Source: Prescottella equi (GTDB lineage: Bacteria > Actinomycetota > Actinomycetes > Mycobacteriales > Mycobacteriaceae). From it: 64,000 nucleotides of DNA. Under the pieces are notes generated by a model. That model ran no database searches and had not been told where the DNA came from. It saw nothing but the letters and a program-made list of their open reading frames with translations. Made by a program: the position numbers and the translations under genes. Where the stretch lies: the NCBI RefSeq assembly GCF_002094305.1, contig NZ_LWTX01000005.1, forward strand, positions 287,357 to 351,356. Reading direction: 5' to 3'. Positions 42,212-52,678 of the stretch are shown here, one piece after another (the first letter of the stretch is position 1; each line of letters opens with the position of its first letter).

Positions 42212-42397
42212 TCAGCGCGAATAGTCGCGCAGGGTCATGACGAAACCGACCGCCACCACCGGCACCGCGAGAATGTAGACGGTGATCCGGAACCACGTGG
42301 GCCCGTAGTAGCTCACCGCGATCGCGGCCGCCAGCGCCGCGATGATCATCAACACCCCGTAGAACGGTGTGCGCTGCGGATGCCCGGACTCGGTCAT
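42212..42397 (-). CDS. Small two-helix membrane protein
   Basis: 61 aa. Starts MTESGHPQRTPFYG. Two transmembrane helices (about 14-32 and 37-55) separated by GPTWFR, with a basic cytoplasmic end LRDYSR. A longer upstream frame is a shadow of the cyclase gene. Unknown function; may be translated from the cyclase transcript. Confidence 0.65.
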   Translation of the reverse strand: MTESGHPQRTPFYGVLMIIAALAAAIAVSYYGPTWFRITVYILAVPVVAVGFVMTLRDYSR

Positions 42398-42471
42398 GGT
42401 CCCCAGTGTGCGCGCCGGGCGGCGAGGGCGGCAACGGTTTCCCGAAGTCGTCCGAATGGTCCGCTCGGCCG

Positions 42472-43338
42472 TCACCGCGGTGCCGGCGCCGGGCGCAGCA
42501 CGTAGACCCGCAGGTCCTCGGGCACCCCGCGCTGCGGCGCCGCCAGCAGCCCGCGCCGGTAGCGCCGCGCAACAAGGCCCAGCTCGGCAAGGCGCTCCTC
42601 GCCGATCGCGTCGTGCGTGTTGCCGGAGACGACGACGTTGCCGTTGCCGCCGAGCTCCATCATGCGGGCGGCCACGTTGACATCGACACCGAACCAGTCC
42701 GCGCCGATGGGCTGCGGAGCCCCGGTGTGCAGGCCGACGCGCATCCGGGGGCGGTAGCCGGCGTGGTCCAGGGTCGCGAGCGCCGCGCGCGCCGCGAACA
42801 CCGCCTCGACGGCCCGGTCCGGGTGATCGAACACCACCATCAGCCCGTCGCCCAGACGTTTGACCACCTGGCCGCCCCGTTCGATCATGGGCGGCTCGAT
42901 GGTGGCGGCGACCTCCCGCAGCAGCGACAGCGTCGCGCCGTCGCCCACCTGCAGCGACCAGCTGGAGAACCCGACGAGGTCGGTGAACACGATGGTGACC
43001 TCGCCGTTCGCGGGGCTGCCCCACGTCTTCTCGAGCACCGCCTGCAGCACCTGCAGCGCCGCCATGCTCACCTCGCGCGACGCCCCCGAACCGGTGTCGA
43101 TCATGCGGGCCGCGGCCCGCGCGCCGCCGGGACCAGCCGTCGAGAGGGGGTCGCCGAATGCGGGATCACCGGGCAGTGAGCGCCTGATCCGCCGCACGGC
43201 GTCGACCAACTGGGGTTGCCGGTCTGCGTCGCGTACCCACTTCGCCACCGAACCGGTGACCTTGGCGTAGCCGCCCTCCGTGCCGGAATCCGTGGGGGCC
43301 GGTTCCGGTGTGGCGTCGCCCTCCGGGTCGTCACTCAC
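42472..43338 (-). CDS. Class III adenylate/guanylate cyclase
   Basis: 288 aa from GTG (VSDDPEGDATPEP). An N-terminal helical region of about 110 residues without membrane segments precedes the catalytic domain. Metal-binding Asp120 in VFTDLVGFSS and Asp164 in RLGDGLMVVF are present, plus WFGVDVNVAARM for the Asn/Arg pair. It should make cAMP (or cGMP) in the cytoplasm. The N-terminal part may be a sensor. It lies 64 bp downstream of lpqL on the same strand. Confidence 0.88.
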   Translation of the reverse strand: MSDDPEGDATPEPAPTDSGTEGGYAKVTGSVAKWVRDADRQPQLVDAVRRIRRSLPGDPAFGDPLSTAGPGGARAAARMIDTGSGASREVSMAALQVLQAVLEKTWGSPANGEVTIVFTDLVGFSSWSLQVGDGATLSLLREVAATIEPPMIERGGQVVKRLGDGLMVVFDHPDRAVEAVFAARAALATLDHAGYRPRMRVGLHTGAPQPIGADWFGVDVNVAARMMELGGNGNVVVSGNTHDAIGEERLAELGLVARRYRRGLLAAPQRGVPEDLRVYVLRPAPAPR

Positions 43339-43402
43339 CCCGGCAAGAGTAATCGTGGCCGGGTCGTCTCGCAGAACTGCCGCGTGACGCCGGTTTCGGC
43401 GC

Positions 43403-44860
43403 CTACTTCCCCACATCGGCCCGCGCCGCGCTCCGGGCGTCACCCGCCGGCGGCACCCCGTTCACGCCGTCGGTCGACTGCGCGTAATGCCCGATGCCGT
43501 ACCCGATCGCTTGCGCATTGAGCGCCAGCGCGGTGCGGTCGATGTTGCCGACGGTGTCCTGCGCGGTGTGGTAATTCGGGTCCAGCATCGCGTCGGCCTC
43601 ACCACCCCACTGCTGCGCCTGAGCTGGTGTCTTCTTCTCCTCGGCACCGGTGAACAGGCCGCCCGCCGGGATCCCGGCCGCGATGAACGGGCCGTAGTCC
43701 GAGCGCCCGTCGAAGTCCGTTCCCCCTGGCGTCACCCCCAACTGCAACACGATCGCTGCGAACGTGCGCTCGATCCCGGCCGACCCCTCCGGCCCCGGCC
43801 CTTCGCCCACGTTGTCGGAGTTGTCGCCGTCGTACACGAAGTAGCCGGCGTTGGGCGAGCCCACCATGTCGAAGTTGAGGTACAGCGCGATGTCGGCGCG
43901 GGCCGCGTCGTCGAGACCCTCGACGTACGCCGTCGACCCGTTGAGCCCCTCCTCCTCGGCACCCCAGAAGGCGAACCGCACCGCGTTCGCCGTGTCCGGC
44001 CTCGCGCCGAGCTGCCGGGCCGTCTCGAGCAGCGACGCGACACCCGAGCCGTCGTCGTTGATGCCGGGGCCGTCCGGCACCGAGTCCAGATGCGCGCCCG
44101 CCATCACCACGTTGCCGGAATCGCCGGTCTTGGTCTGCGCGATCACGTTGCGGGACTTGACCGTTTCGACGATGGTGTCGAGCGTGAGGGTCACGTCTCC
44201 ACCCTGTCGCAGCGCGACGCCGTCGGCCTTGCTGACGCCACCGGTGGGGATCCGGGCGTCCGCCTTCGCCCCCAGCGTGCCGCCGGGTAGGCCTTCGTCC
44301 TCGTTGTCGGCGACGAGCACGGCCACCGCGCCCCGATCGGCCGCGACCTGCTGCTTCTGCGCGAAGGGGCACGCGCCGCGATCCACCAGCACCACCGCAC
44401 CCGTGACGTCCAGGCCGTCGTAGTCGGTGGCCTCGCAGCCCGGGGTCTCGTCCGACGGCGCCGGCACCAACCGGGCGGTGAGCCCGCCCCGCGGTGTCGC
44501 CGGCGAGTACGTGAGCGCCTCGAACGGCACGTCGCGGCCGGCGAACGCGAGCGTCTGGGTGTGCGCGTCGAATCGGTCGACGTCGAATTCCGGTGTCTCG
44601 ACGTCGAATCCGGCGCCCTCGAGCTGTCCGACGACGTAGTCGACGCTCGCGTCGTAGCCGGGGGTGCCGACGGAGCGGTTACCGCCGTTCGCGTCCGCGA
44701 TCCGCTGCAGTTGCTCGAGATCGCCCATCACCGCGTCGGCGTCGATCGCCGCGGCCAGGCCCGGACCGTCCACGGGTGGGCCGCCCTCGTCGGGATCGCT
44801 GCAGCCCGCGAGCAGCAGCGCACCGGAGAGACCCACGACCAACCCCACCCTCACCCGCAT
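43403..44860 (-). CDS. lpqL: LpqL-type lipoprotein aminopeptidase (M28)
   Basis: 485 aa. Lipobox LLAGC (Cys20) anchors it outside the membrane. A protease-associated domain (about 130-240: CEATDYDGLDVTGAVVLVDRGACPFAQKQQVAA) is inserted in the M28 zinc peptidase. Metal and catalytic residues are in GAHLDSVPDGPGINDDGSG, AEEEGLNGS, NFDMVGSPN and the final His in NYHTAQDT. Matches Rv0418 (LpqL) in the same thiamin-linked neighbourhood. Digests peptides in the cell envelope. Confidence 0.92.
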   Translation of the reverse strand: MRVRVGLVVGLSGALLLAGCSDPDEGGPPVDGPGLAAAIDADAVMGDLEQLQRIADANGGNRSVGTPGYDASVDYVVGQLEGAGFDVETPEFDVDRFDAHTQTLAFAGRDVPFEALTYSPATPRGGLTARLVPAPSDETPGCEATDYDGLDVTGAVVLVDRGACPFAQKQQVAADRGAVAVLVADNEDEGLPGGTLGAKADARIPTGGVSKADGVALRQGGDVTLTLDTIVETVKSRNVIAQTKTGDSGNVVMAGAHLDSVPDGPGINDDGSGVASLLETARQLGARPDTANAVRFAFWGAEEEGLNGSTAYVEGLDDAARADIALYLNFDMVGSPNAGYFVYDGDNSDNVGEGPGPEGSAGIERTFAAIVLQLGVTPGGTDFDGRSDYGPFIAAGIPAGGLFTGAEEKKTPAQAQQWGGEADAMLDPNYHTAQDTVGNIDRTALALNAQAIGYGIGHYAQSTDGVNGVPPAGDARSAARADVGK

Positions 44861-44892
44861 GCGGGCAGAGTACCCCGCTCGGGCCGGGACCC

Positions 44893-45711
44893 TCAGGCCC
44901 TCAGCCGCATGGCGAGGAAGGAGAGGATCTCATCCCGCGCCGCGACGGTGGGCTGGCCGGCCTCGTCGATCAGGTGCGCCGTGACGACGCTGTGCGGGCT
45001 CGCGATGACGTGCTCGAAGAACGGCGACGTCTCCGGATTGGCGGCGCTGTCGGGCAGCACCCGCGCCTCGAACCGGTCGCCGAGCGCCCGCTCGTACGCT
45101 GCGAACCGCTGTGCGCGGCAGAACTTGTCGCCCTGGAACCGGTAGGCCAGCACCGTCAGGTCGTCCTTCTCGAGACGTTTGCGCACCGACGCGAGCTCCT
45201 CCGGGCCGCTGTCGATTCCGTCCGGATCGTCGAGCGGCAGCGACGGCTGCGAGAGCACCGGCGCCAGCATCGCGGGCTCGAGCATCATCGACAGCGCGAA
45301 GTTGCCCGTGAAACACATGCCGATCGCCCCGACGCCCGGTCCGCCGCACTCGCCGTGCGCGCGACGGGCGAGCGCGCGCAGCCACGCGACGGCCGGAGTG
45401 GTGCCGTCGGCGCCGAGCGCCCGGAACTCCGCGCTCACACACGCCCGGCGGAGCACCGCCACCCCCTCCTCGACACCGGGCACGGCGCCGTCCCGGCCGA
45501 ACAGCGACGGCAGATACACGGTGAAGCCGACGTCACGCACCCACCGCCCGAACCGCGCGACGTGCGGGCTGATCCCCGGCATCTCCGGCATGACGATCAC
45601 CGCCGGTCCGCTGCCCGCGACGTAGACGGTCTTGGTGACGCCGTTCTCCTCGATGCTGCGGCGCTCGAAGTCGTCGAGCGGATCGTCCTCGTGCAGGCTG
45701 CGTTGGGGCAC
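44893..45711 (-). CDS. Dienelactone hydrolase family protein
   Basis: 272 aa from GTG with GGAGGACACAA ribosome site. A longer frame upstream overlaps the AraC region and is not supported. The nucleophile elbow is GMCFTGN with Cys in place of Ser, typical of dienelactone hydrolases. Other parts: VIVMPEMPGISPHVARFGRWVRDVGFTVYLPSLFG. Cytoplasmic alpha/beta hydrolase; substrate unknown. It lies 90 bp downstream of the AraC regulator gene, which may control it. Confidence 0.86.
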   Translation of the reverse strand: MPQRSLHEDDPLDDFERRSIEENGVTKTVYVAGSGPAVIVMPEMPGISPHVARFGRWVRDVGFTVYLPSLFGRDGAVPGVEEGVAVLRRACVSAEFRALGADGTTPAVAWLRALARRAHGECGGPGVGAIGMCFTGNFALSMMLEPAMLAPVLSQPSLPLDDPDGIDSGPEELASVRKRLEKDDLTVLAYRFQGDKFCRAQRFAAYERALGDRFEARVLPDSAANPETSPFFEHVIASPHSVVTAHLIDEAGQPTVAARDEILSFLAMRLRA

Positions 45712-45801
45712 TTGTGTCCTCCGTGACCGATCGATGGTGGTTCGGTCAGTCTGTCCGCGTCCCGGCACGACGGGGAGTGGCGACATCGCCACCTATAGCG
45801 G

Positions 45802-46794
45802 CTACATCGCCACGGAGCTTGCGTCGCCATGGAACTTCCGGCGGTAGTCGGCCGGATTCATCCCCACCTGCTCGACGAACAAACGCCGGAACGTCCCGGC
45901 ATCCCGGTACCCGACGCGTTCGACGACACGGGCCAGCGGCAGATCCGTGGTTTCGAGCAGGTTCCGCGCCGCCCGCACCCGGGCCCGGCGGAGGAAGTCG
46001 AGCGGCGACTCCCCGGTCTCGGCCCGGAAGCGCCGCAGCAACGTCCGGGTGCTCACGTGGAACGCGTCGGCGAGGCGCCCCAGGTCGTAGGGTTCGGCCA
46101 GGTGCTCCACGAGCCACGCCGCCACCTGGTCCGCGAACGGTCCGCGGGCCGACGGCAACATGGCGTCGACGACGTACGGCGCCTGACTCGTTCGGTTGTC
46201 GGCCACCAGCGTGATCCGCGCCGTGGCGCGGGCGACGTCGTCGCCGAGGTGTTCGCGGACCAGTGCGGTCGCAAGGTCCAGCGCGGCACTGAAGGCGGCC
46301 GTCGTCGTGATCGTCCCGTCGGTGACGATCAGCGCCTCGGGGCACACGGTCGTCCGCGGGTAGCGCCGGGCCAGGCGCGACGCGAACAGCCACGACGTGG
46401 TCGCCCGCCGTCCGGCCAGCAGATCGGCCTCGCCCAGCAGGAACGCGCCCACACACACCGACGCGATCCGGGTGCCTCGCTCCGCCGCCGCCCGCAGGAA
46501 CGTCGTCTCCCGCTGCAGAGAACCCAGGCGCGCCGCGACATCCTCGGACGGCACGAGTTCGAAGCCGGGGACGATCAGACGATCGAACCGGTGGTGCCAG
46601 CGCGTGACGCCGACCGGAAAGCCGCCGGCCGCCGCAACGGGTTCGGCAGACGCCGCGATCACCGACACCCGGAAGGGATCCTCGGTGGCCGCACCCGTCT
46701 CCCGCGCAACACGATTGGCGATGCGGAGCAGATCGGTGAACACGAAGATCTCCGCTGCCAGACAGCCCTCGTACGCCAACACTCCGATCCGCAT
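45802..46794 (-). CDS. AraC-family regulator with DJ-1/GATase1-like domain
   Basis: 330 aa from MRIGVLAYEGCLAAEI. The N-terminal DJ-1/PfpI-like domain (1-about 185) has Cys in IASVCVGAFLLGEADLL (nucleophile elbow position). The C-terminal AraC double HTH (about 225-325) reads LGRLADAFHVSTRTLLRRFRAETGESPLDFLRRARV and VERVGYRDAGTFRRLFVEQVGMNPADYRRKF. This is the GlxA/FtrA class that often controls amine or aldehyde catabolism. It probably regulates the downstream dienelactone hydrolase. Confidence 0.9.
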   Translation of the reverse strand: MRIGVLAYEGCLAAEIFVFTDLLRIANRVARETGAATEDPFRVSVIAASAEPVAAAGGFPVGVTRWHHRFDRLIVPGFELVPSEDVAARLGSLQRETTFLRAAAERGTRIASVCVGAFLLGEADLLAGRRATTSWLFASRLARRYPRTTVCPEALIVTDGTITTTAAFSAALDLATALVREHLGDDVARATARITLVADNRTSQAPYVVDAMLPSARGPFADQVAAWLVEHLAEPYDLGRLADAFHVSTRTLLRRFRAETGESPLDFLRRARVRAARNLLETTDLPLARVVERVGYRDAGTFRRLFVEQVGMNPADYRRKFHGDASSVAM

Positions 46795-46829
46795 CGCGGC
46801 ACCCTCCCGTCGTCCGGGCCGAAGATAGC

Positions 46830-46867
46830 CGAAGCGCCCGGCCGAAAGAATTCGGCCGGGCGCTTCG
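46830..46867 (-). terminator. Terminator of the ABC exporter operon
   Basis: 17-bp perfect stem (arms 46830-46846 and 46851-46867) with an AGAA loop. It ends 10 bp after the permease stop and just upstream of the AraC start on the same strand. Confidence 0.85.
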
Positions 46868-46877
46868 AGAGCGGTAC

Positions 46878-47630
46878 TCAGGCGTCGCGCTTGTTCACCA
46901 CGAACAGGCTCGCACCGAACACGATCGCGACGAACGCCGCGAAGTAGAGCAGGCCGCCCCATGGACCCCAGTGGAAATCGAACCCGCCACCGTTGCCGAG
47001 GAAGTAGTTCACGTTGTTGAACGGACCGAACTCGCCGACGTACTTGCCCACCTTGGGGATGATCGTCGCGAGGCTCTCGATCACCAGCGGCCACAGCAGC
47101 AGCAGCGAGATGGCACCCGCCGACTGACGGATCAGCGTGCCGACGCCCACCGCCAGCACGGCCAGGAGCGCGTAGTAGATCGGGATACCGAACAGTTCCC
47201 GGGCATTGTCACCGCTGCCCATCGACAGCGTCTCACCCGACGTCGCCTGCGCCACGAAGAACGACGCCAGGGCGATGACCAGACCGAGGACCGCCGCAAT
47301 CGCCGCCAGCAACGCTGCCTTCCCGCCGATCACCTGGGTGCGGCGCGGGATGGCCTGGAACGTGGTGCGGATGACGCCGAACCGGTACTCGGTGGTGACC
47401 GCCAGCGCCGACATGATCATCACGAGCATGGCGCCGAACTGGGCGGCACCCGCCTGCGTGTAGGCGACGGTGAACTCGCCCATCGAGTTGTCGCCCGACG
47501 ACACCAGCGACTTGTAGGCCACACCCATGATCGCCGCGAACCCGACGCTGACCACAACGGCGATGAGGCTGCACCACATCGGCGACTTGGTGGACGTGAG
47601 CTTGATGCGCTCGGCATTCAACACGCTCAT
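46878..47630 (-). CDS. ABC-2 type exporter permease
   Basis: 250 aa with six transmembrane helices in the ABC-2 pattern and a short cytosolic start (MSVLNAERIKLTSTKSPMWC). EYRFGVIRTTFQAIPRRTQVIGGKAALLA between helices 2 and 3 is the coupling loop. It overlaps the ATPase gene by 4 bp. Substrate unknown, probably peptide, lipid or drug. Confidence 0.87.
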   Translation of the reverse strand: MSVLNAERIKLTSTKSPMWCSLIAVVVSVGFAAIMGVAYKSLVSSGDNSMGEFTVAYTQAGAAQFGAMLVMIMSALAVTTEYRFGVIRTTFQAIPRRTQVIGGKAALLAAIAAVLGLVIALASFFVAQATSGETLSMGSGDNARELFGIPIYYALLAVLAVGVGTLIRQSAGAISLLLLWPLVIESLATIIPKVGKYVGEFGPFNNVNYFLGNGGGFDFHWGPWGGLLYFAAFVAIVFGASLFVVNKRDA

Positions 47631-48592
47631 CGGAGCGCACCTCCCATGTTCTGCGCGGCGTCGGCCGGCTGACCGCCGATCTGCGCCTGGTACTGCACGT
47701 CGTGGCCGGTGAGCTTCATGAACGCTTCCTCGAGCGAGCCCTGCTTCGACGCCAGCTCGTGCAGCACGATGCCGTTCGCACCGGCGAGGGCGCCCACGTC
47801 GTCCGTGCGCACACCCGCGACCAGCAGCGCCGGCTGATGATCGGTGCCCGGGTCCTCCTGGACCGAGAAACCCTGCGCGGTGAGCACGCTGCGCAGCGCG
47901 TCGAGCTGCGGGCTGCGCACCCGCACCGACGCACCCGAGGCGCGGTCGACGAAATCCTTGACGCTGGTGTCGGCGATGAGGCGACCGCGGCCGATCACCA
48001 CGAGGTGCTCGGCGGTCTGCGCCATCTCCGACAGCAGATGGCTCGAGACGAGGACGGTACGGCCCTCGGCGGCCAGGCTCTGCATGAACTTTCGGATCCA
48101 GACGATGCCCTCGGGGTCGAGGCCGTTGACCGGCTCGTCGAACAGCAGCACCTTGGGGTCACCCAGCAGCGCGCCGGCCAGACCGAGCCGCTGCGACATA
48201 CCGAGCGAGAAGCCGCCGGCCTTCTTGCCGGCAACCTCGCTCAGGCCCACCAGCCGCAGCACCTCGTCGACGCGCGACATCGGCAGCGAGTTGGCCGCGG
48301 CCATCCACTGCAGGTGCGCCTTCGCGGAGCGGTTGGGGTGCACCCACTTGGCGTCGAGCAGCGCGCCGACGGTCCGCAACGGCTGCTTGAGCTCGTGGTA
48401 CGGCACACCCTCGACCAGTGCGGTTCCCGACGTCGGGGTGTCGAGTCCGAGGATCATTCGCATGGTCGTCGACTTGCCGGCACCGTTCGGGCCGAGGAAG
48501 CCGGTGACGATTCCCGGCTTCACGGAGAACGTGAGATCGTCCACCGCTCTCGTCGACCCGTAGGTCTTCGTCAGTCCCCTCACTTCAATCAT
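47627..48592 (-). CDS. ABC exporter ATPase
   Basis: 321 aa from the ATG (MIEVRGLTKTYGS); a GTG three codons earlier is possible. Walker A GPNGAGKST, Q-loop GALLDAKWV, signature FSLGMSQRLGLA (LGMSQR form), Walker B VLLFDEPVNGLD and H-loop SSHLLSEM are all present. A C-terminal domain of about 100 residues is of the DrrA/CcmA type. Coupled to the permease by ATGA. Confidence 0.9.
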   Translation of the reverse strand: MIEVRGLTKTYGSTRAVDDLTFSVKPGIVTGFLGPNGAGKSTTMRMILGLDTPTSGTALVEGVPYHELKQPLRTVGALLDAKWVHPNRSAKAHLQWMAAANSLPMSRVDEVLRLVGLSEVAGKKAGGFSLGMSQRLGLAGALLGDPKVLLFDEPVNGLDPEGIVWIRKFMQSLAAEGRTVLVSSHLLSEMAQTAEHLVVIGRGRLIADTSVKDFVDRASGASVRVRSPQLDALRSVLTAQGFSVQEDPGTDHQPALLVAGVRTDDVGALAGANGIVLHELASKQGSLEEAFMKLTGHDVQYQAQIGGQPADAAQNMGGALR

Positions 48593-48702
48593 GGGGACCA
48601 CTCTGCCCGAAACGCCCCTGCCTGCGCATCGGTCCCGGGTCTACTCGCGTGTCATACCCAGGGATGACGCGCACCCCGAGGCGTGTGGGGGATCACCCGG
48701 AG

Positions 48703-49242
48703 TCAGGCCCGGACGGCGCCGTCCGGCATCGTCACGTCGGTCAGGTCCGCGCCGCTGACGTCGGCTGTGCCGAGCCGGGCCCCGGTGAGATCGGCGTGCG
48801 CGAGGTACGCGCCGGTGAGCCGCGCCCCCGTCAGATCGGCGTCCTCGAGGTGGGCGCCGGTCATGTACGCGCCCGACAGATCCGCGCCGGTCAGGTTGGC
48901 GTGTGCCAGGTACGTCGACGTCAGGAACGACAGCGTGAGCACTGCCCCGTTGAGTTTGGCGTTGGTGAGATACGCCTTGCTGAAGTCCGCGTCCGCGGCC
49001 ACGGCCCCCGAGAGGTTCGCGCCGTTGAGGTTGGCGCCGCCGAGTTCCGCGAACGTCAGGTCCGCCCCGGAGAGATCGGTGCCCTCCATGTTGGCGCCCG
49101 TGAGGTTGGCCCCGGCCAGGTCGGCACCTGACAGATCGAGACCGTGAAGGTCGGGCGCATCGGGCAACTGATCGCGTCGGGCGTTCCACGCCACGACATC
49201 CGAGCGGAGCAAATCCAGAAGGTCGGTACTCAACGTCGTCAT
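48703..49242 (-). CDS. Pentapeptide-repeat protein
   Basis: 179 aa from the ATG with GGAGGGC ribosome site. From residue 33 to about 170 there are about 27 consecutive A(D/N)LxG-type five-residue repeats (LSGADLAGANLTGANMEGTDLSG...), which form a right-handed beta helix. Some relatives (MfpA, Qnr) mimic DNA and protect gyrase from quinolones. Others have unknown roles. This protein lacks the N-terminal features of known MfpA, so gyrase protection is uncertain. Confidence 0.85.
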   Translation of the reverse strand: MTTLSTDLLDLLRSDVVAWNARRDQLPDAPDLHGLDLSGADLAGANLTGANMEGTDLSGADLTFAELGGANLNGANLSGAVAADADFSKAYLTNAKLNGAVLTLSFLTSTYLAHANLTGADLSGAYMTGAHLEDADLTGARLTGAYLAHADLTGARLGTADVSGADLTDVTMPDGAVRA

Positions 49243-49352
49243 GGCATGCCCTCCAGGCACTCGAACCAACGGAGCAAGTTGCTGTCGAGCCTAGCCTGAA
49301 TCCGCGCCGGGCCAGGGATTTCGATCAACCCGTGACCCGCGGCGCGCCGCAA

Positions 49353-50313
<961 letters not shown>

Positions 50314-50324
50314 TCAAACCTCAC

Positions 50325-51392
50325 TCAAACCTTCGCGGGTGAAAATCGTTCGGCGGTGGCGCTTTCCGCCTCCGCCAAGGGGTTGCCGTCCAAGATCGCG
50401 ACCGTCGCGTCCGCGGTGACCGGGGTCATCAGGATCCCGTTGCGGCCGTGCCCGGTCGCCAGCACGACGCGGTCCGACACGCGACCGATGATCGGCAGGT
50501 TGTCCGGACTCATCGGACGGAGACCCGCTTTCGCCTCGTACAGCTCGTACTCGCCGATCGCGGGCATCAGCGCCTCGGCGTCGGCGATGAGGTCGCGCAC
50601 ACCCGCGACGGTGACCTGGGTGTCGTGACCCGACTCGTACTGCGTTGCGCCGACGACGATTCCGTCGGCACGCGGGACGAGGTACGACGGCCGCCCGTGC
50701 ACACTGCCGCGGATGGTGCGCAGCGGTGCCGGCGTCACGCCCGGCCGGGCCCGCAGCCGCAGGATCTCCCCCTTCACCGGGCGTACCGGCAGGTGGGGCC
50801 ACAGCTGCGCCGAGTTCGATCCCGCCGCCAGCACCACCTGGTCGGTAGTGAGCTCGCCGAGATCCGTGACCGCCTGCTCGATCAGCTCGACGCCGGCTTC
50901 GGCCACCGCCGTCCGCAGCGCGGCCACCAACAGCCGGTTGTCGACGGCCAGTTCGGTGGGGGCCTGCAGCGCCAGCCGGATCCCGCGCCCCAGCGACGGC
51001 TCGAGCTCGCGGATCTGCGCGCGGTTCAGGATGCGCAGCTCGTGGCCCTGCTCGGCCACCCAGTCGGCGATGGTGTGCAGGTCCGCGGCGTCGGCGGCGT
51101 CGAGTGCGACGGTGAGCGAGTCGTCGGAGGTGAACAACTCGACGTCCGCCAGGCGCCCGAGTTCGGCGCCGAAGTCCGGCCACCGCCGTAGCGACGCCGC
51201 ACCGAGTGCGAGCGCCTTCTCCTCACCGGGCCAGCCCTCCGACAGCGGCGCCAGCATCCCGCCGGCCACCCACGACGCACCGCTCCCCGGCGCCGGGTCG
51301 TACAACGTCACCGCCCAGCCGCTCTGCGCGGCACGCCACGCGATCGACAGGCCGATCACTCCGCCTCCCACGACGGAAACCGATCGGGTCAC
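50325..51392 (-). CDS. thiO: Glycine oxidase ThiO
   Basis: 355 aa from GTG with GGAGAGAA ribosome site. The FAD fold is [23 protein letters not shown] motifs follow: [37 protein letters not shown] and [15 protein letters not shown], with a C-terminal [11 protein letters not shown]. Oxidises glycine to the imine used by ThiG. First gene of thiO-thiS-thiG; a TPP riboswitch ends 14 bp upstream and should shut off translation when TPP is plentiful. Confidence 0.94.
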   Translation of the reverse strand: MTRSVSVVGGGVIGLSIAWRAAQSGWAVTLYDPAPGSGASWVAGGMLAPLSEGWPGEEKALALGAASLRRWPDFGAELGRLADVELFTSDDSLTVALDAADAADLHTIADWVAEQGHELRILNRAQIRELEPSLGRGIRLALQAPTELAVDNRLLVAALRTAVAEAGVELIEQAVTDLGELTTDQVVLAAGSNSAQLWPHLPVRPVKGEILRLRARPGVTPAPLRTIRGSVHGRPSYLVPRADGIVVGATQYESGHDTQVTVAGVRDLIADAEALMPAIGEYELYEAKAGLRPMSPDNLPIIGRVSDRVVLATGHGRNGILMTPVTADATVAILDGNPLAEAESATAERFSPAKV

Positions 51393-51405
51393 TTCTCTCC
51401 ACCTC

Positions 51406-51493
51406 ACTCCCTGCGCCGGCATGATCCGGGTCAGGTATGACGGTCGGGGCCGGCAGGCCCCCTCTCAGCCCCGTATCCGTCGGGACTCCCGTG
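51406..51493 (-). promoter_or_regulatory. TPP riboswitch (THI element) upstream of thiO
   Basis: On the minus strand the conserved THI elements appear in order: GGGAGTCCC stem, ACGGGGCTGAGAGG, CATACCTGACCCGGATCATG, CCGGCGCAGGGAG. The CTGAGA and ACCTGAYCYGGRTMATRCCRGCGYAGGGA-type cores match the TPP aptamer. It stops shortly before the thiO ribosome site, favouring control of translation start. Confidence 0.93.
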
Positions 51494-51515
51494 TTGATTC
51501 GTCCGCGGTACAGAC

Positions 51516-51528
51516 TACCGTTCCAGGT
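51516..51528 (+). promoter_or_regulatory. Leaderless promoter of thiE
   Basis: TACCGT box, 7 nt, then the thiE GTG. It lies just beyond the 5' end of the riboswitch of the opposite strand, so thiE itself is not under the riboswitch. Confidence 0.6.
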
Positions 51529-52221
51529 GTGCATGCTTCCCAGTCCGTCAAGCACCTCACACCGCGCGAACGTCTCGCCGACGCGCGGCTGTACCTGTGC
51601 ACCGACGCCCGCCGCGACAAGGGCGATCTGGCCCAGTTCGTCGACGCCGCGCTCGCCGGCGGCGTCGACATCGTCCAGCTCCGCGACAAGGGTTCGGCCG
51701 GCGAGCGCGAGTTCGGGCCGATGGAGGTCAAGGAGGAGCTCGCCGCGCTCGCGGTGATCGGGGCCGCGGCCCGCCGCCACGGCGCGTTGCTCGCCGTCAA
51801 CGACCGCGCCGACGTCGCGCTCGCCGCCGGAGCCGACGTCCTGCACCTGGGCCAGAACGACCTGCCGGTGCACTACGCACGGCAGATCGTCGGACCCGAC
51901 GTCGTCATCGGCCGCTCCACGAACAACCGCGCGCAGGCCAGCCTCGCCGCGATCGAAGAGGACGTCGACTACTTCTGCACCGGTCCGGTGTGGGCCACCC
52001 CCACCAAACCGGGCCGGGCCGCGTCGGGCATCGAACTGGTTCGCAGCACCGCCGAGGCGCAGCCGTCGCGCCCGTGGTTCGCGATCGGTGGCGTCGACCA
52101 CGAGCGGCTGCCGGAGATCCTCGAGGCCGGGGCCACCCGCATCGTCGTGGTCCGCGCCATCACCGCGGCCGACGACCCGAAGGCCGCCGCGCGGGCACTG
52201 TCCGACGCCCTGCGCGGCTGA
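51529..52221 (+). CDS. thiE: Thiamin-phosphate synthase
   Basis: 230 aa from GTG ([16 protein letters not shown]). Joins HMP-PP and thiazole-P to thiamin phosphate. TIM barrel motifs: [57 protein letters not shown] and [16 protein letters not shown] with WFAIGGV. Corresponds to Rv0414c. Divergent from thiO across the riboswitch region and read from an apparently leaderless promoter. Confidence 0.95.
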   Translation: MHASQSVKHLTPRERLADARLYLCTDARRDKGDLAQFVDAALAGGVDIVQLRDKGSAGEREFGPMEVKEELAALAVIGAAARRHGALLAVNDRADVALAAGADVLHLGQNDLPVHYARQIVGPDVVIGRSTNNRAQASLAAIEEDVDYFCTGPVWATPTKPGRAASGIELVRSTAEAQPSRPWFAIGGVDHERLPEILEAGATRIVVVRAITAADDPKAAARALSDALRG

Positions 52222-52227
52222 CCGCCG

Positions 52228-52662
52228 TCAGCAGCTGCCGGAGATCCCGGACTGCACCGACTGCTCGATGAGCTCCCGGGCCTCGGACGGCACGTCCTCC
52301 CACGTCGCGGTCGCCGGATCGAGCGTCGGCTCACCGGCCGCCACCGCCTGCTGGTTGTACGCCGCCACCACGGTGCCGCCGTTCGCCTTCAGCATGTCGA
52401 GGAACTCGGCGCCCTTCGCGTCCCGGTCGAACGGCTGCCCGGTGCTCTCGGCCTGCTGCTGCGTCGCGTCGAGGTAGGCCACCACCTGCGCGCACATCAC
52501 CGAGACCGCGGTCTCCTGGGCGTCGGCGCCGGCCTCGGCCGTGATGGTGGTCTCGCCCGCGTCGTTCTTGGTGTCCTTCGGGTCCGAGTCGCCACCGTCA
52601 CTGCAGCCGGTGAGGACCAGCAGGGCGACGGGGACGGCGGCGATCAGATGTCGAATGCGCAT
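52228..52662 (-). CDS. Lipoprotein of unknown function
   Basis: 144 aa. Signal peptide with lipobox VLTGC (Cys20). Mature protein is acidic, with an Asp/Thr/Ser-rich N-terminal linker (to about residue 45) and a helical C-terminal half ending in GISGSC. Two other Cys (SVMCAQ and the last residue) may form a disulfide. Convergent with thiE, 6 bp apart. No motif recognised. Confidence 0.78.
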   Translation of the reverse strand: MRIRHLIAAVPVALLVLTGCSDGGDSDPKDTKNDAGETTITAEAGADAQETAVSVMCAQVVAYLDATQQQAESTGQPFDRDAKGAEFLDMLKANGGTVVAAYNQQAVAAGEPTLDPATATWEDVPSEARELIEQSVQSGISGSC

Positions 52663-52678
52663 GCCCCGAATGGTGGCA

